Shown: positions 59,765-64,000 of the stretch, one piece after another
Numbering within the stretch: position 1 is the stretch's first letter
Layout of the letters: the number at the start of each line of letters is the position of its first letter
Source: Ponticaulis sp.
GTDB taxonomy: Bacteria > Pseudomonadota > Alphaproteobacteria > Caulobacterales > Hyphomonadaceae
Length of the DNA: 64,000 nt
Reading direction: 5' to 3'
Assembly: GCA_002692725.1 (NCBI GenBank)
Contig: NZLU01000039.1
Span: 248,001 to 312,000, forward strand
Made by a program: the position numbers and the translations under genes
The notes under the pieces: generated by a model
Seen by the model: the letters and a program-made list of their open reading frames with translations, nothing else
What the model was told of the DNA's origin: nothing
Database searches by the model: none

Positions 59765-60208
59765 ATGCAGATGAGAGTTTCATTTGCCCTTTTGTTTGCG
59801 ATTGCGTGCGCAATGCCTTCCGTTGAGGCGTCTGTGCCGTCGAGCCTTTACTGGGTGGATGGAGAGAGTGGCCGGCTGAATGGCCGACCCTTCCGGCTCT
59901 ATAAAGTGGATGCGCCGGAGATTGGCGCGGTTGGCGCAGCGCTGCGCGGGGCGAAATGCGAGGCCGAGACCGAGCTTGGGGCTGAGGCGCGCGCTTACAT
60001 GAACAATCTTACGCGCGGTAAACCAGTCGCGCTGACCGGCGCCTATGGCGTGGATGCCATGGGACGTCAGCTGGTTGATCTTGAAGTTGAGGGGAAAGAT
60101 TTGCGGGAGACGGGCCTCGCGGCAGGCATGCTGAAGGTCTGGCGTGAGCAGGGACACCCCGAAGGCAAAGGCAAGCCGGATTGGTGTGGCGAGCGTCTGG
60201 GACTGTGA
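59765..60208 (+). CDS. Secreted SNase-like nuclease
   Basis: 147 residues with signal peptide (1-22). The mature part is a small thermonuclease (SNase) fold: RPFRLYKVDAPEI, ELGAEARAYM and YGVDAMGRQLVDLEVEG. The Arg of PFRLYKVDAPE, the Glu of GAEA and the Arg of MGRQL align with Arg35, Glu43 and Arg87 of staphylococcal nuclease, so catalysis is plausible. Two Cys (AKCEAE, DWCGE) may form a disulfide. Probably a periplasmic or extracellular nuclease. Confidence 0.82.
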   Translation: MQMRVSFALLFAIACAMPSVEASVPSSLYWVDGESGRLNGRPFRLYKVDAPEIGAVGAALRGAKCEAETELGAEARAYMNNLTRGKPVALTGAYGVDAMGRQLVDLEVEGKDLRETGLAAGMLKVWREQGHPEGKGKPDWCGERLGL

Positions 60209-60212
60209 TGAC

Positions 60213-60249
60213 AAAAAAGCCCCGGCTGATACGTGCCGGGGCTTTTTTT
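60213..60249. terminator. Bidirectional terminator
   Basis: A 14-bp perfect stem AAAAAAGCCCCGGC/GCCGGGGCTTTTTT (60213-60226, 60235-60248), loop TGATACGT. T-runs are present on both strands; it serves the nuclease gene and the convergent FG-GAP gene. Confidence 0.96.
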
Positions 60250-60266
60250 ATGAGGCTGGTCAGGCG

Positions 60267-62633
60267 CTATGGGGTTTCGTTTGCGACAGAGTCTGACAGC
60301 GGATAGTTGAGCGTTCCGTTTGCAATTTCATCGGCCAGCGTGGCGCCGGGAATTGCGAAGAGTGAGCCGACAGGCGCTGTGCTGAGATTGACCTTCGGAC
60401 CGGAGCGCGGGCTGGCAAAGATAAGCTCTTCAATTCCATCTCCGTCCAGATCAGCCATGAAGCCATTCCCGCCGGTATACGCTTCCTGTTCGATGCCGAT
60501 CATCCGCATAAGGTCGTTGAGGCTCAGCGCGTCATAATCCAGCGTCACCGCGCTGCTCGTCGCATTCAGGAACAGATCCGGCTTGAAGAGGTAATAGACA
60601 CCGGTTTTCTCCAGATTGGTGCCGCCTGAATCCTCCGGCAGGCCATAAAGGAGCGTCTGCGCCCCTGTTCCCGGCAGCGTGACGAAGCTGACCGACGGCG
60701 TATCGACCGGGTCTGAGGTCTGAGACGCAATCTGTCCGGTCAGCACGATATCGATGAAACTGGCCGGATCATCGCCCTTGATGCTGATGGGTTGTGCAAG
60801 GGTGAAATAATTCGAGATGGCACTGCCGAAGACGAGCGTGGTGACGGTCTCGGAGGCGTTAAAGCCGATATGCGCGAGAGCCAGCTCTGACAGGCCGTCG
60901 CCATCAATATCTCCACCCGTGACAAGGTCTGTGACCTGGCCCACATCCTTTAAAAGGGTGAGGACGTCGCTGCCAAACACGTTGACGGTCATGGCCGGAG
61001 CGCTGCGTACAGACGCGATGGTCGATGACGGGATGATATGAATCTGTGATTCCACGTCCTGAGTGAGCAGAACCGCCTCATCCATGCCATCGCCGGTGAC
61101 GTCGCTGAGTGCGGCGACGCGGCCCGAGAAGGGATAGATGATGGACCCGCCATTGGCTTCAAAGCTGACGGTGTCTCCGCTGAGTGCAGCCGAGAAATCA
61201 TATTCGTCGCCTGCGTTAACCGTCTGAAGCGTGGATCCGAAAATCAGGCGCGCATTTACCGACTGATCACCTGTAAACAGGATGTCGCCAATCCCGTCGC
61301 CATCGAAATCGCCCGTTGCGAGATCGAGGCCGACTGCCTCCCGGCGGGAAAGGCCGCCAACATAGACGCCATCATTTCCGATGGCGGTCAGGTCGAATTC
61401 ACCCGTGCCCAGGGTTGTCAGAGACTGGCCTGAAATGATCGACAGAACCGGTCCGTCGATTGTGTCTTCGACATCATCCAACTCGCGCAATTCGCTGAAG
61501 CCAATGGCAAGGTCTGTAATGCCATCTCCATCATAATCTGGCAGTGACTGCGCATGGAGTGCGCTGCGTTTTGCGCCGAATGCCGCGTAGGGCTCATAGG
61601 TGAATTTGATGGCCTGGTCGGCCGAAAGCTGGTCAATGACGTCTTCCCAGAGGCCATCGACCATGAGCTCATCATTGAAGGCCTTGCCCCAGATGAGGTA
61701 GGCGGTCGGAACGGGCTCCGGCACATTGGTCGGGAAGGCTTCGGGCAGATCTTTGGTGACCCAGACTTCGCTGAGGCCGTCGCCATCAATATCAGCGATT
61801 TCGACGACACGTGCGCCAAGGCCCTGAAGGTCAGTATCGCCCGCAGTGGCAACGCCTTCGATGACTTTTGCCGGTATGTCGATCAGATTGACCTGAAGGC
61901 CACCTTCGCCAACGAGGCCACCCGCTTCCGCCGACAATCCGATCGAGATTGGGGAGTCATTTTCTTCGGCTTCATAGTCGAACGGGATGACAACTGACAG
62001 CTCGCCGGTATCCGGGTCGATTTCGAAGGCGGCCAGCAGGCGATCAGAGTCAACGACTTCACCGGATTTGGAAATCGTTGTGATCTGGTAATTTGAGGTG
62101 GGCGCGACACCTTCGGGGTCTGTCGCGACCGCTGTAAAGATGATGCCGGTCTGGTTCTCATTGAGTTCGACCGGGGCGGCATCTTCAAACTCCGGTGGTT
62201 CGTCGACATCATTGATCGTCACCCGGATCGTGGCGCGCACAGTGTTCACGCCGTCGGACAGTTCGAGCTGCTGCTCATACACATTGTCCATATTGTTATC
62301 GACGGGTTGTTCGAAGTCGAATGAACCATTCCGTGCGCGCACCAGTCCTGATGACAGATCAAAGTCGAACCAGTCGAAATCACCATCAGGCAGAACGGTG
62401 ATGGTGACCGTTGTGCTGTCGGGGTCTGAGATGGTCAGGTAGAATTCAACGAGCTCGTTTTCATTGAATGTGAAAGAGGTCGCACTGGTGAAACTTGGTG
62501 GTGTGTTTGAGCTTCCACCGCCGCCTCCTGAACCGCCTCCGGACGAGCTGCCTCCGCCGCCACCTCCGCCACAAGCGGACAGGATGAAGGCTGTAGCGCA
62601 CGCCAAAAGCGTGACTTTAATCTTTTGATACAC
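60267..62633 (-). CDS. Large lipoprotein with cadherin-like and FG-GAP repeats
   Basis: 788 residues. Lipobox LSAC (Cys21) is followed by a Gly/Ser tether of about 22 residues (22-43). Two cadherin-like domains follow (~48-255; SFTFNENELVEFYLTISDPD, FDYEAEENDSP). Then an integrin-alpha-type beta-propeller carries six Ca-binding loops: DIDGDGLSE (twice), DYDGDGITD, DFDGDGIGD, DVTGDGMDE and DLDGDGIEE. It is probably an outer-membrane surface protein for adhesion, stabilised by Ca2+. No enzyme domain is seen. Confidence 0.9.
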   Translation of the reverse strand: MYQKIKVTLLACATAFILSACGGGGGGGSSSGGGSGGGGGSSNTPPSFTSATSFTFNENELVEFYLTISDPDSTTVTITVLPDGDFDWFDFDLSSGLVRARNGSFDFEQPVDNNMDNVYEQQLELSDGVNTVRATIRVTINDVDEPPEFEDAAPVELNENQTGIIFTAVATDPEGVAPTSNYQITTISKSGEVVDSDRLLAAFEIDPDTGELSVVIPFDYEAEENDSPISIGLSAEAGGLVGEGGLQVNLIDIPAKVIEGVATAGDTDLQGLGARVVEIADIDGDGLSEVWVTKDLPEAFPTNVPEPVPTAYLIWGKAFNDELMVDGLWEDVIDQLSADQAIKFTYEPYAAFGAKRSALHAQSLPDYDGDGITDLAIGFSELRELDDVEDTIDGPVLSIISGQSLTTLGTGEFDLTAIGNDGVYVGGLSRREAVGLDLATGDFDGDGIGDILFTGDQSVNARLIFGSTLQTVNAGDEYDFSAALSGDTVSFEANGGSIIYPFSGRVAALSDVTGDGMDEAVLLTQDVESQIHIIPSSTIASVRSAPAMTVNVFGSDVLTLLKDVGQVTDLVTGGDIDGDGLSELALAHIGFNASETVTTLVFGSAISNYFTLAQPISIKGDDPASFIDIVLTGQIASQTSDPVDTPSVSFVTLPGTGAQTLLYGLPEDSGGTNLEKTGVYYLFKPDLFLNATSSAVTLDYDALSLNDLMRMIGIEQEAYTGGNGFMADLDGDGIEELIFASPRSGPKVNLSTAPVGSLFAIPGATLADEIANGTLNYPLSDSVANETP

Positions 62634-62777
62634 TTGTCGTTTCCCCCGACTATACGCGGTTTTTATTTTCTTTCGATAATGTTGAACTTGTCAGAAAACG
62701 CAACTGCAAAAATGGCGTGCATGGGGACGTGCAGGAGGAAGGTCCTGGCGGATTAGTGTCGCTGGATCGTGGGGGCG

Positions 62778-63923
62778 TCAGATTAACTCGCAAGCCCACT
62801 GTTCGCCGCGTTCGCAATCGCTCTCATAGCGTTCGATCTGGGCTTCTATACGTTCGATTTCATTACATGAAAATTCATAGCCAAGCTCACACCCGCGACG
62901 CGATGCGACCAAAGCGTCGGAGTAACTACTTCTTTTCAACATATCCGAATAGTTTGAGCAGGCCAGACCCCAGGGGCCAGTGGCATAACACCCTTTCTTA
63001 TAGGCCTCGCGGGCGCCTTGCAGATCAGGCTCAAGGTCTTTTAGGAAACCTTCTTCCAGGTACCAGCCCCAACGGTCACAAGCCTGACCGATTCCGCCGT
63101 TACATGCGAGGCCATAGACCTTCTTGGCGAGACCTGAGTTTCGAGTCCCGACGAGCTCGCCCAAATAATAGCAACGTATGAAATCGCCACGGTTGCAATC
63201 ATTGACCAGGACCAGCTGCGCCTTTCTTTTCACAGTTTCGGCCAGCTCCTGATCTTGCGGGCGGAGGCGGTCGGGGCGCATTATTCTGTCAAGATTATAA
63301 CATCTGTCAGACCAGCCTTCGTCGCATTCTTTCTGGCCGAGGCTCAAGGTGCGGTCAAAGAATTCTTCCCACTCAGGATTGTTCTCTCGCTTGTACAGAA
63401 CAGCCAGAACCTCGCAACTATCGGTGCCTCCGCGTTCACAGTTTTCCCGGGTGGCCGCATAATACTCTTCCAGATCTGTATTGCGGCTTACTACGACGGC
63501 GCAGCCCACCGGCGAGCCAAGATTACAGGCGCGTTCACGCAGCTCATAGAACTTCTCTTTGTCGGCGGGGCCGCCAAAAGCCTGAAAGTACATTTCGCCA
63601 AGCCGGTCGCATGCCTCTGCGATCTCGCCATCGCAGGCTTTTTTATACGCTATGCGCGCGGCTGGGAGATCAGCCGGGACTCCAAGAGCCCGCTCCTGCA
63701 TGACACCTAAATCAAAGCAGGCGAGCGCGTGGCCCAGATCGCAGGCCGACTGCGAGTCGTTTTTTGCCTGTTCGTAATCACCCGCTTCATAGGCGGTCGA
63801 TGCACGTTGATAAATTTCATCTGGCGATGATGTGTTCTGGGCGAGTGCAGGGCCGCCGAGCAGTAGGAGTGACAGAGCCGCGAGGCCCGTCCAAAATGAA
63901 TTTCTGGTTTTGAAACTGGTCAT
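62778..63923 (-). CDS. Secreted cysteine-paired Sel1-like repeat protein
   Basis: 381 residues from MTSFKTRNSF, with a signal peptide (cleavage after ALA, ~residue 28). The mature protein is made of helix-pair repeats of about 36 residues with recurrent Cys (CDLGHALACFDLGVM, CDGEIAEACDRLGEM, CNGGIGQACDRWGW, CELGYEFSCNEIE). The spaced Cys pairs are those of Sel1-like/Hcp proteins with intra-repeat disulfides. Middle repeats are degenerate. Role: probably a protein-binding scaffold in the periplasm. Confidence 0.86.
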   Translation of the reverse strand: MTSFKTRNSFWTGLAALSLLLLGGPALAQNTSSPDEIYQRASTAYEAGDYEQAKNDSQSACDLGHALACFDLGVMQERALGVPADLPAARIAYKKACDGEIAEACDRLGEMYFQAFGGPADKEKFYELRERACNLGSPVGCAVVVSRNTDLEEYYAATRENCERGGTDSCEVLAVLYKRENNPEWEEFFDRTLSLGQKECDEGWSDRCYNLDRIMRPDRLRPQDQELAETVKRKAQLVLVNDCNRGDFIRCYYLGELVGTRNSGLAKKVYGLACNGGIGQACDRWGWYLEEGFLKDLEPDLQGAREAYKKGCYATGPWGLACSNYSDMLKRSSYSDALVASRRGCELGYEFSCNEIERIEAQIERYESDCERGEQWACELI

Positions 63924-64000
63924 CAAGCTTCCCCCTTCTGTAGCTCGGTTCCTCACAATAGTTGATCGCGCACCGGGCGCGTCAAGTTTAGCAGGCGCTG

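Noticed and set aside
1-64000. CRISPR arrays, rRNA operons, prophage or transposase genes
   Set aside because: No regular spaced repeats, rRNA-like sequence, phage structural genes or transposase motifs were seen on either strand.

Overview
The window looks like chromosomal DNA from an alphaproteobacterium close to the Caulobacterales/Hyphomonadaceae. It carries a DUF1465 protein of the CtrA-proteolysis adaptor type (RcdA), a DUF1013 regulator of the TrcR type, an UrcA-family protein, a long two-domain dCTP deaminase, a metZ-apaG pair and many secreted or lipoprotein genes with short signal peptides. Coding density is high, many genes overlap by 1-8 bases, and no rRNA, CRISPR array, prophage or recognisable transposase was seen. 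No species is claimed.

Layout. 0-3.6 kb: 3' end of a methyltransferase gene, a porin, an inositol-phosphatase family protein and a lipoprotein glutathione peroxidase. 3.8-6.1 kb: a very acidic 749-residue protein. 6.1-13.3 kb: HNH nuclease, alkylpurine DNA glycosylase, GluQRS, a DMT exporter, alkaline phosphatase, a fatty acyl-CoA synthetase and an ArsC/Spx-like protein. 13.3-16.8 kb: a compact operon metZ-apaG-trkH-ACT protein. 16.8-23.1 kb: dCTP deaminase, PutA, and a SARP-like/hydrolase fusion just upstream of putA. 23.2-27.8 kb: UrcA protein, glycosyltransferase, tandem YitT proteins, carboxylesterase. 27.9-31.0 kb: SprA-type protein, galE, M20 amidohydrolase.

31-43 kb is the most unusual part and is dominated by envelope or exported proteins. 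An M23 peptidase overlaps a caspase-like protease that ends in a poly-proline hinge and an OmpA domain. A trypsin-like protease with a C-terminal DUF4384-like domain is divergent from them. After tRNA-Arg(CCU) come a secreted protein with CBM60-like and LCCL domains, rpmE, a secreted proline-rich protein, a secreted cysteine-repeat protein, and a NarL-type response regulator with a 7TMR-DISM sensor kinase. Three copies of the operator-like sequence ATGGGT-N6-ACCCAT (two perfect, one with two mismatches) lie in front of these last genes, which suggests one small regulon.

43-55 kb holds rcdA, small conserved genes, a quinone oxidoreductase, TrcR, a photolyase-related FAD protein, DNA glycosylase Tag, a lipoprotein RidA, a membrane-bound LuxR protein with a DUF4199 partner, and a second poly-proline/OmpA protein, this time carrying an alpha/beta hydrolase.

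55-58.2 kb is a mosaic. A REP/MITE-like element with TGTCATCCCG ends sits in frame inside a hypothetical gene. A tetR/membrane-protein cassette lies between two diverged copies of the 3' end of mnmA, each preceded by a REP-like element. This is good evidence for an insertion with target duplication or replacement. The window ends with mnmA, a DUF3817 protein, an SNase-like protein, a large FG-GAP/cadherin-like lipoprotein and a cysteine-rich Sel1-like protein.
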